Part shown: in pieces, positions 53,701 to 64,000 of the stretch | Position numbering within the stretch: the stretch's first letter is position 1 | How the letters are laid out: the number at the start of each line of letters is the position of its first letter | Assembly (NCBI GenBank): GCA_035578175.1 | Contig: JAQMRL010000001.1 | Coordinates: forward strand, 438,798,124-438,862,123 | Source: Catonia carolina | Taxonomy: Eukaryota > Arthropoda > Insecta > Hemiptera > Achilidae | Reading direction: 5' to 3' | DNA: 64,000 nt | Made by a program: the position numbers and the translations under genes | The notes under the pieces: model-generated | Seen by the model: only the letters and a program-made list of their open reading frames with translations | What the model was told of the DNA's origin: nothing | The model's database searches: none

Positions 53701-53743
53701 TTTACTCTGATGATGGTGGATCCACCGAAACACGTGTAAGTGA
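53701..53743 (+). ncRNA. hammerhead ribozyme motif, family 1
   Basis: Plus-strand partner of the preceding motif, identical in the core and stem II. Confidence 0.75.
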
Positions 53744-54148
53744 AAATTGAAATAAAGGTGACGCAGTTAAAAAAGAAGGTTAGTGAAATTATTGTATTAA
53801 TTCATTATATGAAATATAAATACAATGTCTGTTGACAAAATAACAAACTTCACCGTAACGAAAAATCCTGTACAATTTAGACCACTAACACGTCAGCCAT
53901 TCAAAACCACAGCCGCGCCTCAACAATGGAATCCTTTGTTTTTATAATTAATCAGTCAGCTGTTTATGAACAGCTGATTTCATTTTCCGCCGCTTCATTA
54001 TAACAATATGTATTTATTTTGTCCTAGTTAAAATTTTAATTATGAATTACAAAAATAAATCTTTATAATGCATCCTGCAGTTTGAAATATTTCTATTTCA
54101 TATAATGAATTAATATAATAATTTCACTAACCTTCTTTTTAAACTGCA

Positions 54149-54498
54149 GGAAAATATAGGAAAATGTTAAAGATTAGGTGGGTGGACAAAATAAGTAATT
54201 TAGAGGTTCTTAGGCGAGTGGATGAAAAAAGAAGTATATGGAAGCATCTTACCAAAAGAAGGGATAGGCTAGTGGGGCATATCCTAAGACATCCAGGTAT
54301 TGGGCTATCAATAATGGAGGGTAATGTTGAGGGAGTAAATTGTAGAGGGAGGCAAAGATTAGAATATATAAAGCAAATTACAAAAGATGTAGGGTGTTAC
54401 AGGTATGTAGATATGAAACGACTTGCGCAAGATAGAACAGGTTGGAGAACTGCATCAAACCAGTCGAGAGACTGATGACAAAAAAAAAAAAAAAAACC
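54149..54498 (+). mobile_element. non-LTR 3' end nested in fold-back arm
   Basis: Open frame MLKIRWVDKISNLEVLRRVD, then KRRDRLVGHILRHPGIGLSI, EGVNCRGRQRLEYIKQITKD and a stop after ASNQSRD, followed by an 18-bp A tail. It is the same family as 23540-24518 but much better preserved, hence younger. The 5' end is severely truncated, as is usual for target-primed insertion. Confidence 0.85.
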
Positions 54499-54511
54499 TT
54501 TATTTTATTCC

Positions 54512-54553
54512 TACTTACACGTGTTTCGGTGGATCCACCATCATCAGAGTAAA
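54512..54553 (-). ncRNA. hammerhead ribozyme motif, family 1
   Basis: Minus strand with stem I UACU/AGUA, CUGAUGA, U, GGUG-GAUC-CACC, GAA, ACACGUGU, A. The core is intact. Confidence 0.75.
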
Positions 54554-54659
54554 TGAAAAATTGAAACTAAAAATTTTTTTTTTTATACAAGTGACTGAAG
54601 ATGTATCATCTTCTGTAAATTTTAAATAAATGAAAAAAATTTTTAGTTTCAATTTTTCA

Positions 54660-54701
54660 TTTACTCTGATGATGGTGGATCCACCGAAACACGTGTAAGT
54701 A
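54660..54701 (+). ncRNA. hammerhead ribozyme motif, family 1
   Basis: Plus-strand motif with the same layout and an intact core. Predicted cleavage falls after A at 54697. Confidence 0.75.
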
Positions 54702-54786
54702 GGAATAAAATAAAGGTGACGCAGTTTAAAAAGAAGGTTAGTGAAATTATTATATTAATTCATTATATGAAATAGAAATATGAATT

Positions 54787-55640
54787 ACAAGAACTAAATT
54801 GCAAAAACTCACTAAACTATACTCAACAGATGCACACAACTAATTAAATAAATTGGTCTGTTCATATTATAACGAACAGAAAATCATGTATGAAAACAAA
54901 ATATTAGTCACATCGTTATGTCGGATAGATTATTATTAATAATAACAGTGAAAACAAAGTGTAGTGATCGTACATGAGTTGCACATTAGAGTAGTGATTG
55001 TATACTTTTGTGACTGTACCATCGTTGTATGGCGAGGCGCGAAGAGTGGAGTAGATAAACACCAATGCGGCGTGTGCCAATTCAAATTGTCCAACGTATA
55101 ATAATACTTTGTCAGCTGGTTATATGTTTATAGGTTATAATTGTTATTAAAAGGCCAAAAACATGGCTGAACAGCTGATCATTAACAGCTGTTACTCCCA
55201 ACCTAATATGTTATGCAGTTAAGAATGTGCGTTTTATGTGTATCTGTTTTGATTTTAAATAAAGCGAAATTTCAATACCTATTATTCATTTTTTTACTGA
55301 GAAATTCACATGAATCTTTTCAGAATTAAATTTTCTTCAAACTTATTTAAGAAAAAATACACCTTTATTTACCATTTATGAAAGTAATCTTACGTTAAAC
55401 ACAAGAATTGTGTTTTATGTAAGATATCTCTGAAAGTATTGCATTTACAGCTCTGGAACCAATTTTATTCAATTTTGCAGATTAAAAAACATAAGAAACA
55501 ATTATATTTGTATCTTTGTAACTACCTTCAAGATTTTTATATGGCCTTACTTCACCGAGGGTACAGAGTTCTAGGTGAAATTTTTTGCTAGCCATAACTC
55601 GCTAACTAAGCGTTTTCAGGCGTATGTTTATATGAACTTT
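54787..55640. other. intron sequence with small shared repeats
   Basis: 55104-55172 ('tactttgtcagctggtt' onwards) recurs at 57888-57960, and 55550-55650 is related to 352-475. No exon was found. Confidence 0.45.
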
Positions 55641-55659
55641 TTTTCTTATTTTTAGCTAT

Positions 55660-56450
55660 GGAGTATAGGACATGTCAGTTATAACACCGGAAATACATAT
55701 AAGAATCACACAATGTATCACTACTATCAAGAAAGAAATTCTTGTGCGCTATAAAAATTTTCACCGATCAAGTAATTTTTCAGACTTTTTAAAGGAATGT
55801 AAATTATCACATTTAAAAAATTGGGGTAATTTATTCATGAATTTTCTCCCTGCATAAGTAGGTTTTTGTTCAAACAATTTTGTGGAGTGATTAGCCACAT
55901 AATAATCATTCCTGTTTCTCGTGTTATGATTGTGAACATTGAAATTCTGCATAAAATTATTTTGCCTAACATACATAATCACCTCAAAAATGTAGAGGGA
56001 GGGAACTGTAAGCAATTTAAGCCCCTTAAATAGTGGCCTGCATGAGTTTAGCTGGTTAGCTCCCACCATACACCTAATAGTTTTCTTTTGAATTTTAAAA
56101 ACCCTATTCATATTACCCATGCTAGAATTACCCCATACTAAAATACCATAACGGATATGAGACAGAATGAGGCCATGATAAGCTGCTATTAGTAATTTTT
56201 TATCATTTAATCTGGCAATTTGTTTTAGTGCAAATACCCCAGATGATATTTTACTACAAACTTGATTGGTATAGAAGTCCCAAGACAAAGATCTATCTAG
56301 AGATACGCCCAGCAACTTCACTGTTTCTACATGCTCTAAACTATTACATGAATAAATACATCCACTTCTCTACTTTCTTTAACGTTATGTTTGTTTTTGA
56401 ACTGCAAATACTGGCACTTTTTTCGATTAACTGTTAATAACATTTGATTC
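55660..56450 (-). pseudogene. CR1/Jockey-like RT C-terminal fragment
   Basis: The minus-strand frame (56321-55761) reads KLLGVSLDRSLSWDFYTNQV, then KKLLIAAYHGLILSHIRYGI, LVWGNSSMGNMNRVFKIQKK and CRPLFKGLKLLTVPSLYIFE, ending with the NHNTRNRNDY block. This is the thumb and C-terminal region of CR1/Jockey-type reverse transcriptases. Upstream (to about 56450), NRKKCQYLQFK continues in broken frames. The palm with the catalytic ADD and the endonuclease are absent. Confidence 0.85.
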
Positions 56451-56490
56451 AAGAACTGTACTACAGACTCTATGTTAACATGTGTATTTA

Positions 56491-57788
56491 CGAGGGCGAA
56501 TCAAATATAAACGGTAATTTTTAAAATTATATTTATTGAATAATATTATACAAAAACTATGCCTTCAACATTTTTCAATATAGTCTCCTGCATTATCTAC
56601 ACACTTCTGCCACCGATTTGGAAGCTTGAATATTGCCTGTTCATAAAAAGATTGAGGGAGAGTTGTCAACCAATCGCACACGTGCTTCTCGACATCTTCA
56701 TTGCTTTCAAATCGTTTTCCTCCAAGTGATTCTTTCAGAGGCGCAAACAAAAAGTAGTCACAAGGGGACAAGTCTGGACTGTAAGGAGGGTGTTCGAAAG
56801 TTTCCCAGCCCATTTCTTCCAATTTATCCCTTGTCAACAATGCGGTGTGAGGCCTTGCGTTGTCATGGAGAAGGATGACATCTCTAATGGGCACACCTCG
56901 TCTTTTGTTTCGGTAACTGGTTTTTGCCGACTGTAGCACCAAGCAGTAGCAAGCCGCATTCACTGTTCGTTGATCGTGAAGAAAATCAATGAGTAGAACT
57001 CCCCTTGAGTCAAAAAAAATTGTTGCAAGAACTTTTCCGGCTGAGAGACGAGTTTTGGCTTTCACTGGGCAGCCTTCATCCTTCCTTCGCCACTCCTTAC
57101 TTGCCATTTTTGATTCGGGAGTGTAATGGTGGACCCACGTCTCATCACATGTGACGATGAGCCTCAAAAAATCTTCACCTTCTTCTTGAAATCGATGCAG
57201 AAGTCTCCCGGCGATCTCCAACCTGACCTGTTTTTGATTTCCGGACAGCAACCTCGGAACCCATGGAGCACTAATCTTTCTGAATAAACGGTGGTCTGTG
57301 ATTGCAGACTGAACACTCCCGTAGCTGATACCAATTTCTGACGAGATTTCTTGAAAGTTAACCGGCGATCACCTTCAATAAGCTCTCGAACGGCACTAAT
57401 GTTGTCATCTGTGAGACTTGACCTTGGGCATCGACGGTGACTTTCGTTTTCAACACGTTCTCGCCCACCCCTAAATTCTCTGGCCCACGTATACACTCGA
57501 TTCTTAGACAGAGTAGTGTCCCCAAACTGTGCCCGCAAACGAGTAAAAATTTCCGAAGGCTTAACACGTTCATTTGCTAAAAATTTTATGACGATTCGTT
57601 GCGCAACAGATGGATGTACCTCTCGCTCGGTCATGGCTGTACTGACAGCAGAACGCAACAATGCTGCGAAGTAAGCTGTTCCCCCCACTCCTATTAAACA
57701 AAACAACAACTGCTCACCACCACATCTGGTCCGAACGTGTTTGGTACAGTCAACAGCAAAATTACCGTTTATATTTGATTCGCCCTCG
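56491..57788 (-). mobile_element. mariner element, near full length
   Basis: Inverted ends cgagggcgaatcaaatataa (56491) and the complement ending 57788 are bordered by TA (56489-56490, 57789-57790). At 1,298 bp it has the normal mariner length. It is the best preserved transposon in the window. Confidence 0.95.
56565..57634 (-). pseudogene. mariner transposase, single frameshift
   Basis: Start MTEREVHPSVAQRIVIKFLA at 57634. The N-terminal domain runs to the linker (RVENESHRRCPRSSLTDDN, a changed GRPS box). A one-base deletion in GDRRLTF at about 57362 shifts the frame; after it the protein is open to the stop at 56565. Catalytic Asp residues are in IVTCDETWVHHYTPESK, VILLHDNARPHTALLT and PYSPDLSPCDYFLFAP, with 34 residues between the last two. 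Total length of about 356 codons matches the family. I see no other lesion. Confidence 0.9.
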
Positions 57789-57790
57789 TA

Positions 57791-58320
57791 TTTCAAGAGC
57801 ATCGACATGCATATTAGAGCTGCAGTAGTTCATTCGTGTCTTATATCTTGTACTGAACACATTGATTATAGTTAACACCCAATACTTTGTAATAATATTT
57901 TGTCAGCTGGTTGCATGTTTATAGGTTATAATTGTTATTAAAAGGCCAAAAACATGGTTGACAGAATATATAACAGAGCTCCGAGAGCAGATATTGGCAA
58001 CGTTGCTGGCAAGTAATTGGCTATCTATGAAGGGCGTAGGGGGCAATGCGTACATTCAAAGATCATCAGCTTTGTAAAATAGGAAAGCGATGCCCGTGTA
58101 ACAACCGGGCTGAATGACCGTTACAGACAATGGGAAAGAGAGGAGTAGAGGTAAGTTATGACTGCAGTTCGTGCGTTCGTGAAAACATTGTCTCTGTCCC
58201 GCTATTAACACATTCCGGCTTCCATTGTTGTTGTCAGCGCTATCCTAGCTGTTGATCGTTGTAGTTCCGTCTCTCTCTTTCTCTTCTGCCATTTAGATTC
58301 TTGTACCAATTGTAGTTTTT
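57791..58320. other. intron sequence built of shared repeat pieces
   Basis: 57818-57895 matches 52879-52965, 57888-57960 matches 55104-55172, and 58091-58247 matches 2688-2866. No exon. Confidence 0.5.
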
Positions 58321-60041
58321 ACTTTCTCTTGCCTATATGAATAATAGGAAGGAAAGTATTATTTTCATGTCGATTTTTAGAAATCCACTCTTTACCAGAT
58401 CTATACGTTTTCAGACCCCCTGAACCCAAAAAACATGTTTTTAGCGATTGGTCTGTGTGTGTGTGTGTGTGTGTGAACAGAATATCTCAAGAACGGAACA
58501 TCGTACAAACTTGAAACTTAAGTTACATACCACTACCGGACCCGACACGAACATTTTCATCAAAATCGGTCAACCGGAAGTAGTACTTTATTCATGTCAT
58601 TTTTCACTTTTTTGCAATTTGCTCAAAAACTAGTCCTATGATTCTTTTTAAAATCGCCTGGTTTACTAAATTTTTTATGCTCTACAAGATAGGGTAGGCA
58701 CCATTTTTACTGAAATTCTTTGCGAGGCTGTTTACACGTAAAACCATTGTTTTCTTAAGATTACGGCTTAATATACATTTTAGCGCAAAAATTTATATAA
58801 TTAAAGTTGTAGAGAATTTAAAATTCTATAACTGTTATTTCAAACATATTTTTGTATAACGCTTGGTTTAGCGATAATTAGCGATTTTCTGTTTTTTCTC
58901 ATGAAAACGTGTGAAAAATTGATTTTTTTAAGATTTCGATCTTAGTATGCATTTTACGACAGAAATGTTTATAATAAAATTTATAGGAAATTGCAAGATG
59001 TACAACTTTTATTTTAAGCTTTTTTCTCTACAGAGCCTAGTTTAGCATGAAAGAGTGATTTTCCGTATTTTTAAGCAAAACTGAGGTTGATTTTCATTTT
59101 GCGTCTTTCAATCTTGATTAAAATTAGGTTATGTTTATTGAGGTTAGTTTTATGAATAGGAAGGAAAGTATTGTTTTCACCGGATCTACATGTTTTCAGA
59201 CCACCTGAACCCAAAAAACATGTTTTTAGCGATTGGTCTGTGTCTGTGTGTGTGTTTATGTATACAAAATATCTCAAGAACGGAACATCGTATGAACTTG
59301 AAACTTATAACTTAAGTTACATACCATTACCGGACCCGACACGAACATTTTCATCAAAATCGGTCAACCGGAAGTAGTAGTTTATTCGTGTAATTTTTCA
59401 CTTTCATGTGATTTTCTCAAAAACGGGTCCTACGATTTTTTTAAAAATCGCCTGGTTTACTCAATTTTTTATTCTTTATAAGATAGGGTAGGCGCCATGT
59501 TTGCTGAAATTCTTTGTGAGGCTGTTTTTACGTAAAAAAGTGTTTTTTTAAGATTACGGCTTTAATATGTATTATAGCGCAAAAATTTATCTAATAAAAA
59601 ATGTAGAGAATTTAAAATTGTACAACTTTTATTTCAAACATTTTTTTGTATAACGCTTAGTTTAGCGGTAATTAGCAATTTTCTGCTTTTTCTCATGAAA
59701 ACTTGTGAAAAATCGATTTTTTTAAGATTTCGGTCTTAGTATGCATTTTACGACAAAAGTGTTATGTAATCACATTTATAGGAAATTAAAAGATCTACCA
59801 CTTTTATTTAGAGCGTTTTTCTCTACAGAGCCTAGTTTAGCGTGAAAGAGTGATTTTACGTATTTTTAAGCAAAACTGAGGTCGATTTTTATTTTGCGTC
59901 ATTCACTCACGATTAAAATTAGGTTATGTTTATGAAGGTTAGTTGTTTTGTTTATTTCTAATGTTTTATTTACTAGTGTTAGGTTATATTTTTAATTATT
60001 TGCATTGGCAAGAGAAAGTTGTGTGAGTGTTTCACACCAGA
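58321..60041 (+). mobile_element. two HX copies in head-to-tail tandem
   Basis: The first copy (58321-59150) loses its last 30-90 bp and joins, at 'gttagttttatgaatagga', a second copy (59151-60041) that lacks its first 20 bp. The outer ends are normal. The second copy's terminal T run directly precedes the TBCK splice acceptor. Confidence 0.82.
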
Positions 60042-60058
60042 TTTTTTTTTTGTTTCAG

Positions 60059-60289
60059 AAATATTAACAGCAAAAATGACAAGAGGAAAAGAAGTAGATG
60101 TGAATGGGGCAGTGCCTTTATTTGCTGGTATGACGTTTTTTGCGAAACGCCATTCTGGTGAATTATGTGGTAGTAATGGATTACCGCTAACTCCTAACTC
60201 GATAACAATTTTGGGAAGAGCTCAATTCTTGAAGACTCTATCACATCCACACCTCTGTAAATATCTCGACGTGATCAGAGGAAAACATG
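60059..60289 (+). CDS. TBCK: TBCK, first coding exon
   Basis: Acceptor TTTTTTTTTGTTTCAG ends at 60058. A 17-base leader precedes ATG at 60076. The exon encodes [20 protein letters not shown], then [40 protein letters not shown] and [11 protein letters not shown], with one base left before [23 protein letters not shown] and HP-LC-Y-D--RGKH are hallmarks of the N-terminus of TBCK, a protein with a pseudokinase domain, a TBC RabGAP domain and a rhodanese domain, linked to mTOR signalling and endosomal RNA transport. Only the start of the pseudokinase is in the window. Confidence 0.93.
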
Positions 60290-60378
60290 GTAAGTACGCT
60301 GTAGCATCAATATATAAAAACCAACTACGGTGGCATGTGGGCCGCATATGCGCAGTAACTAAAAATAAATAAATAAAT

Positions 60379-60540
60379 GGCCGGCCCGTGGTGTAGTGGT
60401 CAGCGCAACTGGCTACTATGCCGACGTCCCGGGCTCGATTCCCGGTCAGGTGTGGCATTTTTTCATATGCAAATCACCGCATATCATTACCTACGCACAA
60501 GCCCAAGGCTTATGTAGGCATCATCACTCAATAAAAAAAA
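60379..60540 (+). repeat. tRNA-derived SINE, family C
   Basis: Head CCGTGGTGTAGTGGTCAGCG (A-box region) and GGGCTCGATTCCCGGTC (B box), then a body ending 'catcatcactcaataaaaaa'. The head is almost tRNA-perfect over the D and T arms, but the 3' half continues into SINE body instead of an acceptor stem. Confidence 0.78.
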
Positions 60541-60555
60541 ACAATAATAAATAAA

Positions 60556-61466
60556 TAGCCTTTGCAGATGATCTCGCAATAATAACAGATTCGAGTGAAA
60601 TGGCGGTAAAACAAATAGAAACTTTAAAAGAATGTGCTGAAAAAGTGGGCTTGCAAATATCCTTTGGAAAGACCGTATTTACGACAACGAAATCTAGAAA
60701 TCGCCAATTTGCAAACCAAATGTGGAGAAATTAAAAGAGTAGCTTATTTTAAATATCTAGGAGAGACTATCTCTGAAAAATATTCACAACAAGAAAGAAT
60801 ACAAAAAGCTCGTAGAGGCCAGGGATTGGTGCAAAACCTTTATAATAAAAAATGTTTATCGCTAAATACCAAAATTAGACACTACAATACAGTAATTAAA
60901 CCAGGAATGCTATATGCCTGCGAAACTTTATTACTAAACAGGAAAACAGATATGGAAAATCTAAAGAAAGAAGAAAGAAGGATAATCAGGAGGATTCTGG
61001 GACCAAGATGGACCGAAAATGGATATAGATTACAGAAAACGTGTAAAGTTGAAGAATATTCTAATGTTGAGACAGACATGAGGAAAAGACGCCTTAAATT
61101 CTATGGCCATATAATGAGGCTTCCCGATCACAGACTAACAAAAAAAATAGTAAAATACATAGCATCCCGTTGATGGAGGAGAATGGATCCGAAATGTTAA
61201 AAAAGACTTGGAGATGGCTAAGATTGTGAAAGAAGACTTGGACACAAGAAACAATTTCAGGAGGAAGGTTGAGAAATGGGAAGTTAAACCAGAGACAAAA
61301 GCTCCGAGAACTGGAGTAAAATGGAGTGAAGAAAGAAAGGCTAAATTCTCGCAGGGAATGAAAAACTGGTGGGCAAATAAAAATAACAAGAAACCCCAAA
61401 ACTGAATCATCTTTACTTAGCGTCTTCCACTTTGGGAGTTTTACGACTAGTAATAATAATAATAAT
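60556..61466 (+). pseudogene. non-LTR RT fragment, (AAT)n tail
   Basis: It opens with AFADDLAIITDSSEMAVKQI (catalytic ADD), then a frameshift near 60690, then VAYFKYLGETISEKYSQQER, NTVIKPGMLYACETLLLNRK and KRRLKFYGHIMRLPDHRLTK to a stop at 61173. Further coding traces continue to 61405, followed by an (AAT)n tail at 61449-61466. It belongs to a different non-LTR lineage from 23540 and 55660. Confidence 0.82.
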
Positions 61467-61758
61467 AACAAATGAATACTGTTGTACAACACAATTTTCT
61501 ACTGGTCTAACAACGTAATTTAATAATTTACTCCAATTTATTTCAGAACACCTTAAGTCTAAATTTTCAATTGTTTTTAAACAACTAACTTGTCTTTAAA
61601 AAAACAAAAGTATATTTATATTAAAGGGGACAGCCTTCTGAACAATTTACATTTTTTTAATTGAAACACAATAAATTATAAGTTTTTAATTTTTCCAAAA
61701 GTTAGTTTTTTGTGACTTACGGGCTTTCTGAAATGACCGATTCAATTATCTTGTAATA

Positions 61759-62553
61759 ACGGGTGTTTCAAAAAGGACGCACTTCGAAGTTTAAGGGTTA
61801 ATATTTTCTGCATAGTGAATATTTTTTTCCCCCAAATAACAGTTGGCACTACCGTACTCATTGTTGACCCATTGTGTATTGCTGACATGTACTAGTGCTA
61901 TCCCAGTATTCATTCATGTCTGTAGTGTCTGTATAACTTCAAACATGGTTTTTTCAAAGGATGAACGTGTTTTTATTATTAAAAAATATTGCGCATATAA
62001 ATCTTACGAAGGAGTGAAAGACGAGATCCAGTTAAAATTTCCCGATTCTGAAGTACCTAATAACACCACAATATCGCGTCTGATTAATAAATTTTGTGAG
62101 ACTGGCAGTGTACAGGATCGGAAAAGCACAGGTCGACCATCAGTGTTAACAGAACAAGTTTTGGACGATGTGAAACAACGTTTTGACTACCTCACCCGGC
62201 ACGAAATTTCTCTCACGAAATTTATTAATCAGACGTGATATTGTGGTGTTATTAGGTACTTCAGAATTGGGAAATTTTAACTGGAACTCGTCTTTCACTC
62301 GTTCGTAAGATTTATGTGCGCATTAACTTTCAATAATAAAAACACATTCATCCTTTCAAAAAACCATGTTTGAACTTATACAGACACTACAGACACAAAT
62401 GAATACTGGGATAGCACTAGTACATGTCAGTAATACACAATGGGTCAACAATGAGTACGGTAGTGCCAACTGTTATTTGGGGGAAAAAAATATTCCCTAT
62501 GCAGAAAATATTAACCCTTAAACTTCAAAGTGCGTTCTTTTTGAAACACCCGT
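61759..62553. mobile_element. palindromic derivative of Tc1-like family T1
   Basis: Both halves begin with the same terminal sequence as the element at 10384-11731 (acgggtgtttcaaaaaggac), with TA at 61757-61758 and 62554-62555. The left half continues into the 5' transposase coding region (MVFSKDERVFIIKKYCAYKS from 61945). From about 62209 the same 345 bp return in inverted order. Arms about 61759-62104 and 62209-62553, loop about 104 bp. It cannot encode transposase, but keeps two functional-looking ends. Confidence 0.88.
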
Positions 62554-62710
62554 TAGCTCCCCCACCACAGCGATGTAGCCTGATACCAGCTGCCTCTAAA
62601 GTAGTACTCACTACTCATGTGTGTGTGCGGTAATCGTTTTGACATTCGCGTCGTTGTCGAAAGCCGCACGCCGTCGAAATTAGTTGCGCGCACACAAAAT
62701 ACTGGGGACA

Positions 62711-62797
62711 ATGTCTGCGATTCATTTTGGGGTAATAGGCAATAAGTTTTTTCTAAATGATGAACCTACTATAAGTTTTGACAGGTCCGAAAGAGAG
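62711..62797 (+). CDS. candidate first coding exon, unidentified gene
   Basis: ATG at 62711 opens MSAIHFGVIGNKFFLNDEPT ISFDRSERE, ending in phase 0 before a good donor GTACGT (62798). Upstream, 62570-62710 is unusually CpG-rich for this window (several CG steps in 'gtcgttgtcgaaagccgcac'), as expected of a promoter or 5' UTR. I do not recognise the protein. It lies in the first coding intron of TBCK on the same strand, so it could be a nested gene, an alternative exon, or a chance ORF. Confidence 0.3.
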
Positions 62798-62869
62798 GTA
62801 CGTCATACCCTCATTCTGTTATTTATTTACTATACGGTTCTTTTTGTTAAAATTTCATACAACTGATAT

Positions 62870-63300
62870 TGTGCATGTGTAGTTTATTTCTAAAAATTGA
62901 CGTATGTTTGGTATAAAGTTCACAGCTATAAAAATTGATTCAGCTTCTTGGAATACTAACAGGAAGGAGACACCAGACACGATGATCTATCTCTGACTTC
63001 CCTTCAAAAAGTGATTTTTTTCAAGCTCGTTTATTATTTCTTTTTCTGCCCTACTTGCATATATCAATTTACAGATAAAATTTTATATTTTATAACAAAA
63101 TAACAAAACGCTCATAATGTCATCCTGGAAAAGAAGTTATATTAGCCTACATGATACGCAAAAATGCGATGAGATTTAAACGTCTAACTTTGTATGAGAG
63201 ATCTTACATAAATATGAGAGTATAATAATAACATTTATAGTTTAATAGAATAAGATTCTTAGGAAACGAAAGTAATTTTTTCAGAATTTTTTGATGAAAA
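62870..63300. other. AT-rich sequence, no gene seen
   Basis: Nothing recognised. Confidence 0.4.
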
Positions 63301-63301
63301 A

Positions 63302-64000
63302 TCTGGTGTGAAACACTCACACAACTTTCTCTTTCCAATGTAAATAACTAACAATAAACCTAGCATTAGTAATAAAACATTACAAATAAACAAAAACTAA
63401 CCTCAATAAATATAACCTAATTTTAATCATATGAAAGACGCAAAATGAAAATCGATCTCAGTTTGCCTTAAAAATACGGAAAATCACTCTTTCACGCTAA
63501 ACTGGGCTCTGTAGAGAAAAATACTCTAAATAAAAGTTGTAGATCTTTCAATTTTTTATAAATTTGATTACATACATTTTGTGATAAAATGCATACTAAG
63601 CCCGAAATCTTAAAAAAATCAATTTTTCACACGTTTTCGTGAGAAAAATAAAAAAATTGCTAATTACCGCTAAACTAAGCGTTATACAAAAAAATGTTTT
63701 AAATAAAAGTTGTAGGATTTAAAATTGTCTACAACTTTTATTATATACATTTTTGCGCTGAAATGCATATTAAAGCCGTAATCTTAAAAAAACAAAGTTT
63801 TTACAAAAAAAACACCCTTACCAAGAATTTCAGCCAAGATGGCGCCTACCCTATCTTGTAGAGCATAAAAATTTTAGTAAACCAGTTGATTTTAAAAATA
63901 ATCGTAGGACCAGTTTTTGAGAAAATTGCAAAAAAGTGAAAAATTATACGAATAAACTACTATTTCCGGTTGACCGATTTTGATGAAAATGTTCGTGTCG
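63302..64000 (-). mobile_element. HX repeat, minus, cut by window edge
   Basis: Left end TCTGGTGTGAAACACTCACA at 63302; sequence continues through both internal modules to the edge before the AC tract. Confidence 0.8.

Larger units (their letters stand above)
53396..53822. mobile_element. fold-back ribozyme element, family 1, intact
   Basis: Palindrome of about 427 bp: arms of about 200 bp ('ttctatttcatataatgaat' outward, 'gtcacttgtataaaac' inward) around a short AT-rich centre near 53608-53622. Both arms hold complete hammerhead-like motifs on opposite strands. No ORF. Confidence 0.88.
54052..54786. mobile_element. fold-back ribozyme element, family 1, with LINE insert
   Basis: Left arm 54052-54148 and 54499-54575, right arm to 54786. 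A non-LTR 3' end (54149-54498) interrupts the left arm after 'tttttaaactgc'. Both hammerhead-like motifs are intact. The innermost part of the palindrome is shorter than at 53396. Confidence 0.85.

Noticed and set aside
60395..60455. tRNA-like segment with good A and B boxes, also at 8880-8950, 12295-12360 and 38060-38120
   Set aside because: The acceptor stem cannot be closed and each continues into a SINE body with an A-rich tail, so these are SINE heads and not tRNA genes.

Overview
This window is eukaryotic, intron-rich and AT-rich nuclear DNA, almost certainly from an insect (my guess is a large-genome hemimetabolous group such as Hemiptera, held weakly). The evidence is two animal genes split by GT-AG introns, several mariner/Tc1, piggyBac, hAT, Helitron and non-LTR remnants of insect type, and tRNA-derived SINEs. 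There are no bacterial operons, rRNA genes or CRISPR arrays.

Host genes. (1) The minus strand from about 43.88 kb down to the left edge carries the insect OCRL/INPP5B inositol polyphosphate 5-phosphatase. I place nine exons (43699-43882, 38286-38420, 32496-32713, 28126-28262, 23188-23358, 18040-18202, 15736-15914, 13591-13812, 6483-6618). All eight junctions agree in phase. They encode an N-terminal PH domain, a low-complexity linker and a complete 5-phosphatase domain; the ASH and RhoGAP-like parts should lie beyond the left edge. (2) The plus strand at 60059-60289 carries the first coding exon of TBCK, and the gene runs off the right edge. The two genes point away from each other, and about 50.7-51.8 kb is the likely shared promoter region. 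(3) A possible first exon of an unidentified plus-strand gene lies at 62711-62797.

Most of the rest is transposable elements, often nested. The commonest is an ORF-less family of about 0.9 kb (at least 13 copies or fragments, here called HX) with a 13-bp inverted motif near both ends, a hairpin at each end and an internal (GT)n tract, which resembles Helentron-associated elements. Others are: five mariner copies with both terminal repeats recognisable and one 5'-truncated copy; three copies of two Tc1-like families (one folded into a palindrome); two further Tc1-like N-terminal remnants; piggyBac or other TTAA elements; one hAT copy with an 8-bp target duplication; a Helitron helicase fragment; non-LTR 3' ends; four SINE families; a 341-bp TA MITE family; and a 1.08-kb element built from a repeated 16-bp motif.

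The most interesting result is two families of fold-back repeats (30.8-31.9, 35.0-35.2, 36.6-36.9, 45.4-46.6, 53.4-53.8 and 54.05-54.8 kb) whose arms each hold a hammerhead-ribozyme-like core: CUGANGA, stem II, GAA, a very short palindromic stem III, a cleavage-site A, and closing stem I strands that are complementary. Seven of the eleven motifs keep every core base. They resemble the ribozymes known from Penelope-like retroelements, but they are arranged in inverted pairs.
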